From Arthrobacter zhaoxinii (lineage in GTDB: Bacteria > Actinomycetota > Actinomycetes > Actinomycetales > Micrococcaceae): a DNA stretch of 64,000 bases. Below, one piece after another: positions 38,516 to 46,696 of the stretch; position 1 is the first letter of the stretch, and every line of letters starts with the position of its first letter. The stretch spans positions 2,976,001 through 3,040,000 of the forward strand of contig NZ_CP104275.1 in the NCBI RefSeq assembly GCF_025244925.1. The letters run 5' to 3'. Position numbers and translations under genes: made by a program. The notes beneath the pieces were generated by a model. It was not told the DNA's origin, did not search any database, and was given only the letters and a program-made list of their open reading frames with translations.

Positions 38516-38819
38516 TCCCACCAAGTGGTGCGGCTGTTGCAGGTGGGGTCCCAAGCGGGAACAGAAACCCCACCCGATGGGACGCTGTGCTGCGGCCAGC
38601 ACCTCAGCGCGCACAGCATCCCACGAAATGGTGCCGCTGTTGCAGATGAGGCCCCACGAGGGAACAGAAACCCCACCCGATGGGACGCTCTGCTGCGGCG
38701 GGGTTGCGTGGGGCGGCGGGAACCTGCGGCCAGCCCTTCAGCGCGCACGGCATCCCACCAAGTGGTGCTGCTGTTGCAGATGAGGTCCCACGAGGCAACA
38801 GAAACCCCATCCGGTGGGA
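38516..38819. repeat. cluster of three 67-bp imperfect palindromic repeats
   Basis: Copies at 38516-38582, 38619-38685 and 38753-38819 are each exactly 67 bp, begin TCCCACCAAGTGGTG (or TCCCACGAAATGGTG) and end GATGGGA or GGTGGGA. The two ends of each copy are inverted repeats (TCCCA..TGG..G..CTGTT), so each can fold into a long hairpin. Spacers of 36 and 67 bp are themselves related, differing by a 31-bp insertion. All six frames are open across the cluster, but none resembles a gene. Confidence 0.85.
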
Positions 38820-38987
38820 CGCTCTGCGGCGGCGGGGTTGCGCGGGGCGGCGGGAACCAGCTGCGGCCGGCCGGGATGGGCGGTGCGCGGGAGCCTGGTG
38901 CACTGCCAGGCCTCCGGAGTGCTGCCTGCACCGTGGGGATGGAAAAGCACGGTCTGTGCAGGCAAATCTGGTGGGCCCCAAACGCGG

Positions 38988-39017
38988 GAAGGCCGGCATC
39001 CTCAGATGCCGGCCTTC
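38988..39017 (-). terminator. hairpin downstream of the HU gene
   Basis: A perfect 13-bp inverted repeat (GAAGGCCGGCATC) with loop CTCA, 32 nt after the HU stop on the minus strand. No clear T-run follows, so efficiency is uncertain. Confidence 0.6.
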
Positions 39018-39048
39018 TCAAAGCTGCGGCAGTGGCCGCTGCGTGATG

Positions 39049-39336
39049 CTACTTCTTGGTGGAGACAGCAGCCTTCAGCTTGGAGCCGGCGGTCAGCTTG
39101 ACGCTGTGGCCTGCCGGGATCTGAATGGTTTCGCCGGTCTGCGGGTTGCGGCCCGTACGTGCAGCGCGGTCGGTGCGCTCAACTGCCAGCCAACCCGGGA
39201 TGGTGATCTTCTCGCCCTTGGCAACGGATTCTACGAAGATGTCGAAGACGGCATCCAGCACGCCGTTGACTGCGGTCTGGCTGTTGCCGGACTTTTCTGC
39301 AACTGCGGCAACAAGTTCACTGCGGTTCATAGCCAA
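39049..39336 (-). CDS. HU family DNA-binding protein
   Basis: A 95-residue HU protein, short form without a Lys-rich C-terminal tail. Hallmarks are NRSELVAAVAEKSG, GEKITIPGWLAVERTDRAA and the DNA-intercalating arm RTGRNPQTGETIQIPAGHSV. I chose the TTG at 39336 (MAMNRSELV) because AGGAGG is 7 nt upstream; the ATG at 39330 would be 13 nt from it, and homologues commonly start MAKNRSELV. Abundant nucleoid-structuring protein. Confidence 0.93.
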   Translation of the reverse strand: MAMNRSELVAAVAEKSGNSQTAVNGVLDAVFDIFVESVAKGEKITIPGWLAVERTDRAARTGRNPQTGETIQIPAGHSVKLTAGSKLKAAVSTKK

Positions 39337-39980
39337 TTTATGTCCTCCTGGACTCTGGGTAACTCGAGCGGATCGCGGATGCGAAACCACCTCTGTTCGA
39401 AAACTTACCAGCTTGGACCCCCAACTCCGGCAAAATCCCCTGTATTTAGCGGATTTTTCCCGATTTTCAGGCCGAAAAGTGGCTTTTTGCACCCAGGAAC
39501 CGGCCAACTCGCCTGAAGGCTGGCGACGTGCTACACAGATGGCCCCGATCAGCCTGCGCATAGGCGTGGATGCGCAGGATCCCGGCACTATCAGTCGCGG
39601 GATAACCGGCATGCCTGCGCAGAAATTCCGCCCTATGGTGCGGTGGTTAAAGTGGCTCCCCGATAACGGCAGCACCCGTGGGGGGGGGAATTCCTGCTCG
39701 GGGCGGTCTTTCAGTTCCGGATTCCGGCGTTCATGGTGCAGTAACCCGTTCATAGTGCAGTAAATGCTGTCTGGCAGGCCCGCAGGCAGCATCTGCTGCG
39801 CTATGAATCGGATGCACCACGGCAGGCGAAAAGGACGGGGCGCAGACCGGGCACGGAACGGGCACTCCAATAGGCCGGCCCCCCAGTCACCCCGAGCACG
39901 CCAGCAGGCCAGCAGGCCAGCCACCAACCACCCCGGTCACCCCCAGGCCATCAGCCACCCCCCCCCCCCACCAGGACAGC
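39337..39980. other. intergenic region of HU and rpsN, low complexity
   Basis: About 640 bp without a supported gene. It contains the HU ribosome-binding site, a 15-bp direct repeat (TTCATGGTGCAGTAA and TTCATAGTGCAGTAA at 39730 and 39749), a run of nine G (about 39680-39688), CAGGCCAG micro-repeats near 39900 and a run of twelve C at 39958-39969. I see no RNA gene or ORF with coding character. Confidence 0.6.
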
Positions 39981-40013
39981 AAAAAGGACGGCCCCCGAAG
40001 GGACCGTCCTTTT
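39981..40013 (-). terminator. intrinsic terminator of the rpmB-rpmG-rpsN operon
   Basis: On the minus strand AAAAGGACGG, a 12-nt loop, CCGTCCTTTTT: a 10-bp stem running into a T-tract, 19 nt after the rpsN stop. Confidence 0.85.
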
Positions 40014-40031
40014 CAAAGCGGTAGGCAGTGC

Positions 40032-40337
40032 TTACCAGCTGGACTTCTTGATGCCCGGCAGTTCGCCTGCGTGGGCCATGTTGCGGAAACGCACACGCGA
40101 GATACCGAACTTCTGGAGGGTACCGCGGGGGCGGCCGTCAATCTGGTCACGGTTGCGAAGGCGGACCGGGGAAGCGTTGCGCGGGAGCTTCTGCAGGCCG
40201 AGGCGTGCAGCTTCGCGGGCTTCGTCGGTAGCGTTTGCGTCGACCAGGGTCTTCTTCAGTTCGAGGCGCTTGGCAGCGTAACGCTCAACAATAACCTTGC
40301 GCTGCTCGTTGCGGGCAATCTTGGACTTCTTTGCCAT
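40032..40337 (-). CDS. rpsN: 30S ribosomal protein S14, zinc-free form
   Basis: A 101-residue S14 of the long, cysteine-free class. [36 protein letters not shown] and [20 protein letters not shown] are conserved. The CxxC zinc motifs of the short S14 are absent. Third gene of the rpmB-rpmG-rpsN operon, 2 nt after the rpmG stop. Part of the small-subunit head. Confidence 0.97.
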   Translation of the reverse strand: MAKKSKIARNEQRKVIVERYAAKRLELKKTLVDANATDEAREAARLGLQKLPRNASPVRLRNRDQIDGRPRGTLQKFGISRVRFRNMAHAGELPGIKKSSW

Positions 40338-40339
40338 TC

Positions 40340-40507
40340 TTAGCGCTCCTCACGGAAATCGACGTGCTGGCGGATCTTGGGATCGTACTTCTTCAGAACC
40401 ATACGATCCGGATCGTTACGACGGTTCTTGCGAGTTACGTAGGTGTAGCCGGTGCCCGCAGTGGACTTCAGCTTGATGATCGGACGTACGTCCTTGTCCT
40501 TAGCCAC
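40340..40507 (-). CDS. rpmG: 50S ribosomal protein L33, zinc-free form
   Basis: A 55-residue protein starting with GTG and reading [20 protein letters not shown], with [20 protein letters not shown] and ending HVDFREER, the standard L33 sequence. No cysteine is present, so it is the zinc-independent variant. The start overlaps the rpmB stop by 1 bp (TAGTG). It is too short for most ORF filters but is an unambiguous gene. Confidence 0.97.
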   Translation of the reverse strand: MAKDKDVRPIIKLKSTAGTGYTYVTRKNRRNDPDRMVLKKYDPKIRQHVDFREER

Positions 40508-40743
40508 TAGAGCTTCACACCCTTCGCGATCAGATCGGTAACAACAGCGTCGATACCGCGGACGTCAATCGTCTTGATGCCACGTGCAGAAACCTGCAGC
40601 GTTACGTTGCGGCGCAGGGACGGAACCCAGTAGCGCTTCTTCTGAATATTCGGGTCGAACCGACGCTTGTTGCGGCGGTGCGAGTGCGAAATGCTGTGAC
40701 CAAAGCCGGGGATGGCTCCGGTTACCTGGCAGTAAGCTGCCAT
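40507..40743 (-). CDS. rpmB: 50S ribosomal protein L28, zinc-free form
   Basis: A 78-residue L28: [41 protein letters not shown], then [17 protein letters not shown]. It has a single cysteine instead of the CxxC pairs of the zinc form and resembles mycobacterial RpmB2. The ATG follows GGAGGAGAG. First gene of the rpmB-rpmG-rpsN operon. Confidence 0.96.
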   Translation of the reverse strand: MAAYCQVTGAIPGFGHSISHSHRRNKRRFDPNIQKKRYWVPSLRRNVTLQVSARGIKTIDVRGIDAVVTDLIAKGVKL

Positions 40744-41117
40744 GATCTCTCCTCCAGTTGTAGTAAATATGACGGTCCTCAAAAAACAGACACAAGGCCA
40801 AAGCGCCTAAGCACCTGCCATAAAGAGCGTCCCGCCACCAGTTTTGACACCGTTATTACTGCGACTTTCCGGAGGTTAACCTGGCGGGGTGAGATCCAGC
40901 CGAAGTGCCTCGCCGCGGGGAAGACGGTGAAGTTCAGGCAGCCGAACGGGGAAACCCGGCTCGACAGCCCTCAATTCTAGGTTTATACGGGTGGCCGTGC
41001 AAATATCTTCCTACCCGCGCGAAGCGGAACAGGTTAACACACGCACGACTTAACGCCTCTCTATCCTAGGGCCAACGGGCGTTTCGTTCAAACTCGGGGG
41101 TACCTGCGTGCCGGGCA
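40744..41117. other. intergenic region between rpmB and the GlgC-like gene
   Basis: About 370 bp, likely holding the rpmB promoter and the 3' flank of the GlgC-like gene. I looked for a Zur-type palindrome (TGAAAATGATTTTCA-like) and saw none. No coding frame or RNA gene is supported. Confidence 0.5.
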
Positions 41118-42260
41118 TCACGACGACGGCGGGTCCACCTTCGAATCGCGTCCCACCACTGCCACCCCGTTTTCCGGATCCAGCTCCGCGCCGTCCAGTT
41201 CCCGGCCACCGCCGATCACCGCCAAGGAGTCCACAATCAGGTTTGCGATGCGTGCACCGGACCGGACCACCACACCGTCCAGCAGGACGCAGGAGTCCAC
41301 TTCGGCGCCGGCTTCCACCACGGCTCCTGCACTGAGCACACTGCGGCGGACGGTGCCTTCCACCCTCGCCCCCGGAGACAGCAGGCTTCCGGCCGCGATG
41401 CCGTCCGGCCCAACATAAGCGGGGAGCCGCCGAGGGCTGGCGGAAAGGATCGGCCAGCGGGGGTCATCGAAGTCCAAGCCGCGTCCGTCAATCAGGTCCT
41501 GATGCGCCTGGTGGTAGCTGCGCGGGGTCCCCATGTCCCGCCAGTAGCCTGGCAGCCGGTATTCCACGACCTTTTCCTGCTCCACCAGGTAGGGAATGAG
41601 CTGGTCGCCGTAGTCTTCGAGCTGGCCGTCCCGCTTCACCAGGGTATCCAGCGCGTTGAGCAGGACGTCGGTGTCGTAGAGGAAGATCTCCGCTGCCACC
41701 AGGTCCGTCTTCGGCTTCGAGGGCTTGTACTCGAATCCGGTCACCAGTCCATCGGTTACCTCAACCACTCCGTGGTCACCCGGGTTGTTGTTGATCCTGG
41801 TGGTAACCAGGGTCAGGGCGGCCCCGTTTTCCTGGTGCGCCTGGACGACGTCGCGGTAATCCAGGCGGTAAAGGTGGTCGGCACTGAGGACGAGGACGAG
41901 GTCCGGATCAAACTCACGGATGTAGTCCACCTGGCGGTACAGGGCGTCGGCGTTGCCCTGGGCGAACCCTTCGCCGTCACCGCCCTGATAGGGCGGGAGC
42001 ACCCGCAGTCCGCCCTGGGTGCGGTCCAGATCCCAGGGCCGGCCGCTGACCAGTTGGTCATTGAGGGACTGGGGCTTGTACTGCTCGACAATCCACACGT
42101 CGCCGAAGCCGCTGTTGTGGAGGTTGGAGAGGGAAATGTCAATCAGGTTGTAGGACCCGGCGACCGGGATGGCCGGTTTAGCCCGGTGATCCGTCAGGCT
42201 GCCCAACCGACCGCCGGCACCGCCGGCGAGAATTACGGTCAGGATTCGGGGTACGCGCAT
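41118..42260 (-). CDS. glgC: glucose-1-phosphate adenylyltransferase-like protein
   Basis: A 380-residue nucleotidyltransferase. The N-terminal LTVILAGGAGGRLGSLTDHR is the nucleotide-binding signature, AKPAIPVAGSYNLIDISLSN and LVLSADHLYRLDYRD fit ADP-glucose pyrophosphorylase, GYWRDMGT is the sugar-phosphate loop, and the C-terminal third is a left-handed beta-helix. It would supply ADP-glucose for glycogen or trehalose-type synthesis. The start is uncertain: I prefer the ATG giving MRVPRILTVILAGG; earlier in-frame ATGs exist at 42281 and 42299. No other glycogen gene is adjacent. Confidence 0.82.
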   Translation of the reverse strand: MRVPRILTVILAGGAGGRLGSLTDHRAKPAIPVAGSYNLIDISLSNLHNSGFGDVWIVEQYKPQSLNDQLVSGRPWDLDRTQGGLRVLPPYQGGDGEGFAQGNADALYRQVDYIREFDPDLVLVLSADHLYRLDYRDVVQAHQENGAALTLVTTRINNNPGDHGVVEVTDGLVTGFEYKPSKPKTDLVAAEIFLYDTDVLLNALDTLVKRDGQLEDYGDQLIPYLVEQEKVVEYRLPGYWRDMGTPRSYHQAHQDLIDGRGLDFDDPRWPILSASPRRLPAYVGPDGIAAGSLLSPGARVEGTVRRSVLSAGAVVEAGAEVDSCVLLDGVVVRSGARIANLIVDSLAVIGGGRELDGAELDPENGVAVVGRDSKVDPPSS

Positions 42261-42358
42261 ACTGTTGGTGCCTCTCATCGTGCCCTGGATACGGTTCATT
42301 AGTTCGCTACACCCACGCTAACAAGGGCAGGCACCCGGGCAACAAGTTGACTAACGGG

Positions 42359-42853
42359 CTACGGCGCCTGATCCGGGCCGAGGATGCCGTTGCACGGGTC
42401 GAGACGGGCGAGGATCTTCTTCCCCACGCGCTCCAGATCGGCGACGTCCTCGTCGGAGAGCCCGTCAAAGACTGCCTGCCGAACGGTTTTCACGTGATCC
42501 GGCGCCAGCCCCTCAAGAGCGGTCATACCCTCATCCGTCAGGGCCGCCGTCGTCACCCGCGCGTCTGACGGTGAGGGGGTCCGGGACATCCAGCCGCGCT
42601 GTTCGAGTTTCTTGACCACGTGGGACAGCCTGGACAGGGAGGCATTGGACCGCGCCGCCAGTTCGCTCATGGGCAGGGACCTGCCCTCCGCCTCGGAAAC
42701 CATGGCCAGGACGTGGTAGTCGAAGAGGGTGATCCGGGCGCGGCGGAACAGATCGGCGTCGAGCGTGGCGGGCAGGAGGCCCGACACCGCATACAGCGCC
42801 AGCCAGGCCTGGCGCTCTCGCGGGTTTAGCCAGCGCGGGGCGTTGTCAGTCAT
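42359..42853 (-). CDS. MarR family transcriptional regulator
   Basis: A 164-residue winged-helix regulator. ARITLFDYHVLAMVSEAEGRSLPMSELA and SNASLSRLSHVVKKLEQRGW form the helix-turn-helix, RTPSPSDARVTTAALTDEGM the wing. The group usually responds to phenolic ligands or oxidants. I chose the ATG with GAGAGGA 9 nt upstream; a TTG 21 nt further up is possible. It stands alone between the GlgC-like and MHS transporter genes, so its target is not shown by context. Confidence 0.87.
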   Translation of the reverse strand: MTDNAPRWLNPRERQAWLALYAVSGLLPATLDADLFRRARITLFDYHVLAMVSEAEGRSLPMSELAARSNASLSRLSHVVKKLEQRGWMSRTPSPSDARVTTAALTDEGMTALEGLAPDHVKTVRQAVFDGLSDEDVADLERVGKKILARLDPCNGILGPDQAP

Positions 42854-42931
42854 GCCGGCAGTCCTCTCATTCAAGCTTTACGGTTCAATGATTGCAGGCT
42901 CAGGCTGCCGCTCCAACCGGTGCCTCGACGG

Positions 42932-42967
42932 CAGAAGCCGGCCGGACGCGTGTCCGGCCGGCTTCTG
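42932..42967 (-). terminator. terminator hairpin after the MHS transporter gene
   Basis: A perfect 16-bp inverted repeat (CAGAAGCCGGCCGGAC) with loop GCGT, 29 nt after the stop at 42997 on the minus strand. It lacks a T-tract. Confidence 0.6.
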
Positions 42968-42996
42968 TGAGGCGGTGTTGCTAGTGCGGTTGATGC

Positions 42997-44595
42997 TTAG
43001 CGGCTGGCGCCGGGCTCAACGCGGTTGTCAGTCGACTCAACGCCGCTGGGCTCGCCGGCCGGAGCCTGCTGGCTGCCGAGCGTGTCGAACGGCAGCGCGT
43101 CGACGTCGAGCAGCGGGTTCTCGTCCTGGCCGGCCACCAGTTCGCGTGCCTCGGCGTGGGTGTCCACGCTGGGCATGGAACCGGGCATCGGCCGGTTGGC
43201 TGATTCCTTCATGAATATGACCGCGATGGCTCCGGCCACGGAGGTGAACATCAGCCAGTACGCCGGAGCCATGTCATTGTCCGTGAGGGTAATCAGGCCC
43301 TGCATGATCAGCGGAGCAGTACCGCCGAAGATGGCCACGGCCATGTTGTAGGAGATCCCCATGGCGCCGTAGCGGCTGGAGGTCTGGAACAGGGAGGGCA
43401 GCGTGGCGGCCAGGTTGCCGACATAGAAGGTCACCGGGATGGCGAGCAGCACCAGGCCCAGCAGCGTAGTGGCAACCGGTCCCTGGTCAATCAGGATAAA
43501 GGCAGGAATAGCCAGCACGATGGTGGATCCCGCACCGATCCACAGCACGGGGCGGCGGCCGATCCGGTCCGACAGCTTGCCGGCGAGCGGAATGCACAGG
43601 GCCATCAGCACCAGGACGGGGATGGTCAGCAGGGTGCCGTGGACCGGGTCGTAGCCCTTGGAATCGGTCAGGTAGGACGGCATGTAGGACGTCAGGGCGT
43701 AGCCCACCGAGTTGACGGCGGCCACGAGGACCATGGCCAGCACGATCGGGCGCCAGTAGGCACGGAAGATTCCCACGGTGCCGAGGGAATCGGTTTCGTC
43801 ACCGGCCTTGGCGCTGGCTTCCTGGGCGTCCATGGTGGCCTGGAAGGCCGGGGACTCCTCGATTTTTAGCCGGAAGTAAATGGCGATGATGCCCAGCGGC
43901 CCGGCGACGAGGAACGGGATCCGCCAGCCCCAGTCCAGCATGGTCTGCTCGGACAGCGTCAGCTGCATCACCGAGACAACGGCGGCACCCAGGGCAAAGC
44001 CCATGTAGCTGCCCAGGTCCAGGATGCTGGCCAGGAAACCGCGCCGCTTGTCGGAGGCGTATTCCGAGACGAAGGTGGTGGCACCGGCGTACTCGCCGCC
44101 GGTGGAGAAGCCCTGCAGCAGCTTCATCAGGACCAGCAGGATGGGAGCCCAGATGCCGATGGTGTTGTAGCTGGGCAGCACGCCGATGGCGCATGTGGAA
44201 GCCGCCATCATGATCAGGGTGATGGCGAGGGTTTTCTGCCGGCCAATACGGTCGCCGAGGCGGCCGAAGACGACGCCGCCCAGCGGACGGGCGATGAAGG
44301 TGGCTGCGAAGACGCCCAGGCTGAAGAGCAGCTGTGCGTCCTTGTCGGCGTCAGACAGGAACACGGCGCCCATGGTGACGGCGAGGTAGCCGTAAACACC
44401 GACGTCGAACCATTCCATGGTGTTGCCGACGACGGTTCCGCCGACGGCCTTCTTCATCATGGATTTGTCGACGACATTGACATCGTCCACCTCGAGGCGG
44501 CGGCGCCGCAGGCTGGGCCTGCGGATCTTACGGGCCGCCTGTGCGGACGGTGACGCCGGGGTTCCGGAAGCGTGGGGCGGTGCATCTTTCGACAT
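42997..44595 (-). CDS. MFS transporter, metabolite:H+ symporter (MHS/ProP-like) family
   Basis: A 532-residue transporter with twelve transmembrane segments. GNTMEWFDVGVYGYLAV in helix 1, GDRIGRQKTLAITLIMMAAS and LLQGFSTGGEYAGATTFVSEYA are the MHS family marks, and SDRIGRRPVLW repeats the MFS loop in the second half. Relatives carry proline/betaine, shikimate or alpha-ketoglutarate with protons. Both termini have hydrophilic tails of about 50 residues. The ATG has AAGGGAAGG upstream; the longer open frame is not used. Confidence 0.88.
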   Translation of the reverse strand: MSKDAPPHASGTPASPSAQAARKIRRPSLRRRRLEVDDVNVVDKSMMKKAVGGTVVGNTMEWFDVGVYGYLAVTMGAVFLSDADKDAQLLFSLGVFAATFIARPLGGVVFGRLGDRIGRQKTLAITLIMMAASTCAIGVLPSYNTIGIWAPILLVLMKLLQGFSTGGEYAGATTFVSEYASDKRRGFLASILDLGSYMGFALGAAVVSVMQLTLSEQTMLDWGWRIPFLVAGPLGIIAIYFRLKIEESPAFQATMDAQEASAKAGDETDSLGTVGIFRAYWRPIVLAMVLVAAVNSVGYALTSYMPSYLTDSKGYDPVHGTLLTIPVLVLMALCIPLAGKLSDRIGRRPVLWIGAGSTIVLAIPAFILIDQGPVATTLLGLVLLAIPVTFYVGNLAATLPSLFQTSSRYGAMGISYNMAVAIFGGTAPLIMQGLITLTDNDMAPAYWLMFTSVAGAIAVIFMKESANRPMPGSMPSVDTHAEARELVAGQDENPLLDVDALPFDTLGSQQAPAGEPSGVESTDNRVEPGASR

Positions 44596-44800
44596 GTGGG
44601 CCTTCCCTTGATCGATGGCTGCTGACAGCAGCAACCGCCCGAGCACCACACGGTGCCGGGCGACATACAAGTTTAGGAAAGGCACGGCGCATCCACCGAA
44701 TCGGGGAACCGCATTTTCCGCGTCAGGGCAGGAGGTAACGCCGGTTTCGGTATACAAACAACGTACTTACCGAGGCATATGTGATTTCCCGCACGACCGG

Positions 44801-45577
44801 CTATGAAGCGGGCAGCGGCGGGTGCGTCAGCTCGGGATAGCGCGGGCAGAGGTTGTCTCCGGAGGACACTCCGCGCAGCCGGCGGCTGACCCACGGGCCG
44901 AGGTATTCGCGGGCCCACTGGGCGTCCCGGCGCAGCTGCTCCACACGGTTGCGCGCGGGCTGCTCCTCCAGTTCCGGAATATCAATGGCATCCGTGCCGC
45001 GGAGCACTTCCAGCACCTTCTTTGCGGTGAGCATGTGCCCGGCCGGGGACATGTGCAGCCGGTCAACGGCCCAGTACCGCTCGTCCTGGAGGTTCTTCAT
45101 GCGCCAGTAGTCCACCAGCACGGCGTCGTTCTTCTCCACCGCTTCGCGCACCAGTTCGTTGTAGATCGCAGTGCGTCCGCGGGTGCGGCCGAAGACCGGG
45201 GAGTTGCCGGAATCGAACCCCGTGAAGACAAGCACTGCGGCACCGCTGGAGCACAGCTTGGCAATCCCGGCGTCGTAGGCGGCCACAATGGCGTCAATGT
45301 CCACCTTGGGACGCAGGATGTCATTGCCGCCGGCATAGATGGTCACCAGGGTGGGCGACAGAGCAATGGCCGCATCCACCTGCTCGTTCAGGACCTGGTG
45401 CAGCTTCTTGCCGCGGATGGCGAGGTTCGCATACCCCCAGGACTTGTCCGCCAGCACCAACTGCTCGGCCACGCGGTCCGCCCAGCCGCGCACACCGTTC
45501 GGGCGGGTCTCGTCCTCATCCCCCACGCCTTCCGTAAACGAATCTCCCAGGGCCACGTATCGCTGCGTAAAAGTCAC
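44801..45577 (-). CDS. SGNH/GDSL hydrolase
   Basis: A 258-residue esterase-type protein. Block I is RYVALGDSFTEGVGDED with the catalytic serine, block III TIYAGGNDI, and block V AVDRLHMSPAGHM with the Asp-x-x-His pair. It has no signal peptide, so it is likely cytoplasmic. The substrate is unknown; relatives include carbohydrate acetylesterases and lysophospholipases. I favour the GTG at 45577 because TAATCT lies exactly 6 nt upstream, as in other leaderless genes here; a GTG two codons earlier would touch the -10 box. Confidence 0.9.
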   Translation of the reverse strand: MTFTQRYVALGDSFTEGVGDEDETRPNGVRGWADRVAEQLVLADKSWGYANLAIRGKKLHQVLNEQVDAAIALSPTLVTIYAGGNDILRPKVDIDAIVAAYDAGIAKLCSSGAAVLVFTGFDSGNSPVFGRTRGRTAIYNELVREAVEKNDAVLVDYWRMKNLQDERYWAVDRLHMSPAGHMLTAKKVLEVLRGTDAIDIPELEEQPARNRVEQLRRDAQWAREYLGPWVSRRLRGVSSGDNLCPRYPELTHPPLPAS

Positions 45578-45708
45578 CCCCACAGATTACAAGCATCCGG
45601 CACAGACCCGCGTTCAAACCGGACCGCGGGCGGGAGCCGCCGCCGGGGCGCCGACCGGGCTAGACTCGGAGCCGGAACTAAAGTACGCATGCTTACGATA
45701 AGGACACC

Positions 45709-46671
45709 ATGAGCAGCCCAGCCACCCCGTCACGCCAACGTGCCGCTGTCATTGTGAACCCCATCAAGAAGACGGATTTCGACGTCCGCGTCCGGGTGGC
45801 CGAGATCTGCGCCGACGAAGGCTGGGATGAGCCGCTGTTCTTCGACACCGAGGAAGCAGACCCGGGGCATTCCATGGCGCGCAAGGCCATGGAGGCCGGC
45901 GTCGATCTGGTGATCGCCGCCGGCGGCGACGGTACCGTCCGCTGCGTGGCCGCTGAGCTGGCCGGCACCACGTTCCCCATGGGCCTGCTGCCGCTGGGCA
46001 CCGGTAACCTGCTGGCCCGCAACCTGGACATCGGCGTCGACGACCCGGAGCAGGCGGTCCGCGCCGCCCTGAACGGCACCGAGCGGCGCATCGACGTCGT
46101 CCACGTGACCGTTGACGAGGCAGTGGACAGCGACACCTTCCTGGTGATGGCCGGGCTGGGGTACGACGCCGGCATGATGGCGGACACCAAGGATGCGCTC
46201 AAGGACAAGATCGGCTGGCTGGCCTACGTCGACGCCGGCATCCGGAACCTGCCCGGCAAACCCGTGAAGACCACCATCTCGATTGACGGCGGCAAGCCGA
46301 TCCACCGCCGGCTGCGCAGCGTCATGGGCGGAAACTGCGGCAAGATCACCGGCGGCCTGGAAATCTTCCCCGGCGCCCGCCTCGACGACGGCCTGCTGGA
46401 CATCCTGACCCTGGCACCCAAGGGCAAGCTCGGCTGGGTCGGTGTGGTGACCGGCCTGCTGCGCCGCGGCAAGGGCAGCAGCACAGCAGTTGAGTATTAC
46501 CAGTGCAAGCGTGCTGAAGTGTGGACCGAGTCCCCGTTGGACTTCGAAATGGACGGCGACCATCTGGGCAACGCCACGCACATCCTGTTCGAGATGGACG
46601 AGAACGCCCTGCGGATCCGGATGCCCCACGGCAAGAAGGACCCCGCGGTCCTCACCAACCCGGTGCCGTAG
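45709..46671 (+). CDS. diacylglycerol kinase family lipid kinase
   Basis: A 320-residue DAGK/LCB5-type kinase. AAVIVNPIKK is the first strand, LVIAAGGDGTVRCVAAEL carries GGDGT at residues 72-76, and MGLLPLGTGNLLARNL completes the nucleotide site. The C-terminal domain includes FEMDGDHLG, typical of the family. It probably phosphorylates diacylglycerol or a related membrane lipid. The ATG has AAGGA 6 nt upstream. It is divergent from the SGNH gene. Confidence 0.9.
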   Translation: MSSPATPSRQRAAVIVNPIKKTDFDVRVRVAEICADEGWDEPLFFDTEEADPGHSMARKAMEAGVDLVIAAGGDGTVRCVAAELAGTTFPMGLLPLGTGNLLARNLDIGVDDPEQAVRAALNGTERRIDVVHVTVDEAVDSDTFLVMAGLGYDAGMMADTKDALKDKIGWLAYVDAGIRNLPGKPVKTTISIDGGKPIHRRLRSVMGGNCGKITGGLEIFPGARLDDGLLDILTLAPKGKLGWVGVVTGLLRRGKGSSTAVEYYQCKRAEVWTESPLDFEMDGDHLGNATHILFEMDENALRIRMPHGKKDPAVLTNPVP

Positions 46672-46696
46672 CCCCCGCCGGGTCTCCGGTGGCCGT

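Noticed and set aside
36718..38649. 643-residue plus-strand ORF
   Set aside because: Antisense to the CopD-CtaG gene and running into the repeat cluster; no recognisable domain.
38362..39046. Overlapping ORFs in several frames through the 67-bp repeats
   Set aside because: All frames are open because the repeat lacks stop codons; the predicted peptides only mirror the repeat unit.
40744..41117. Zur operator before rpmB
   Set aside because: No AT-rich palindrome of the TGAAAATGATTTTCA type is visible.
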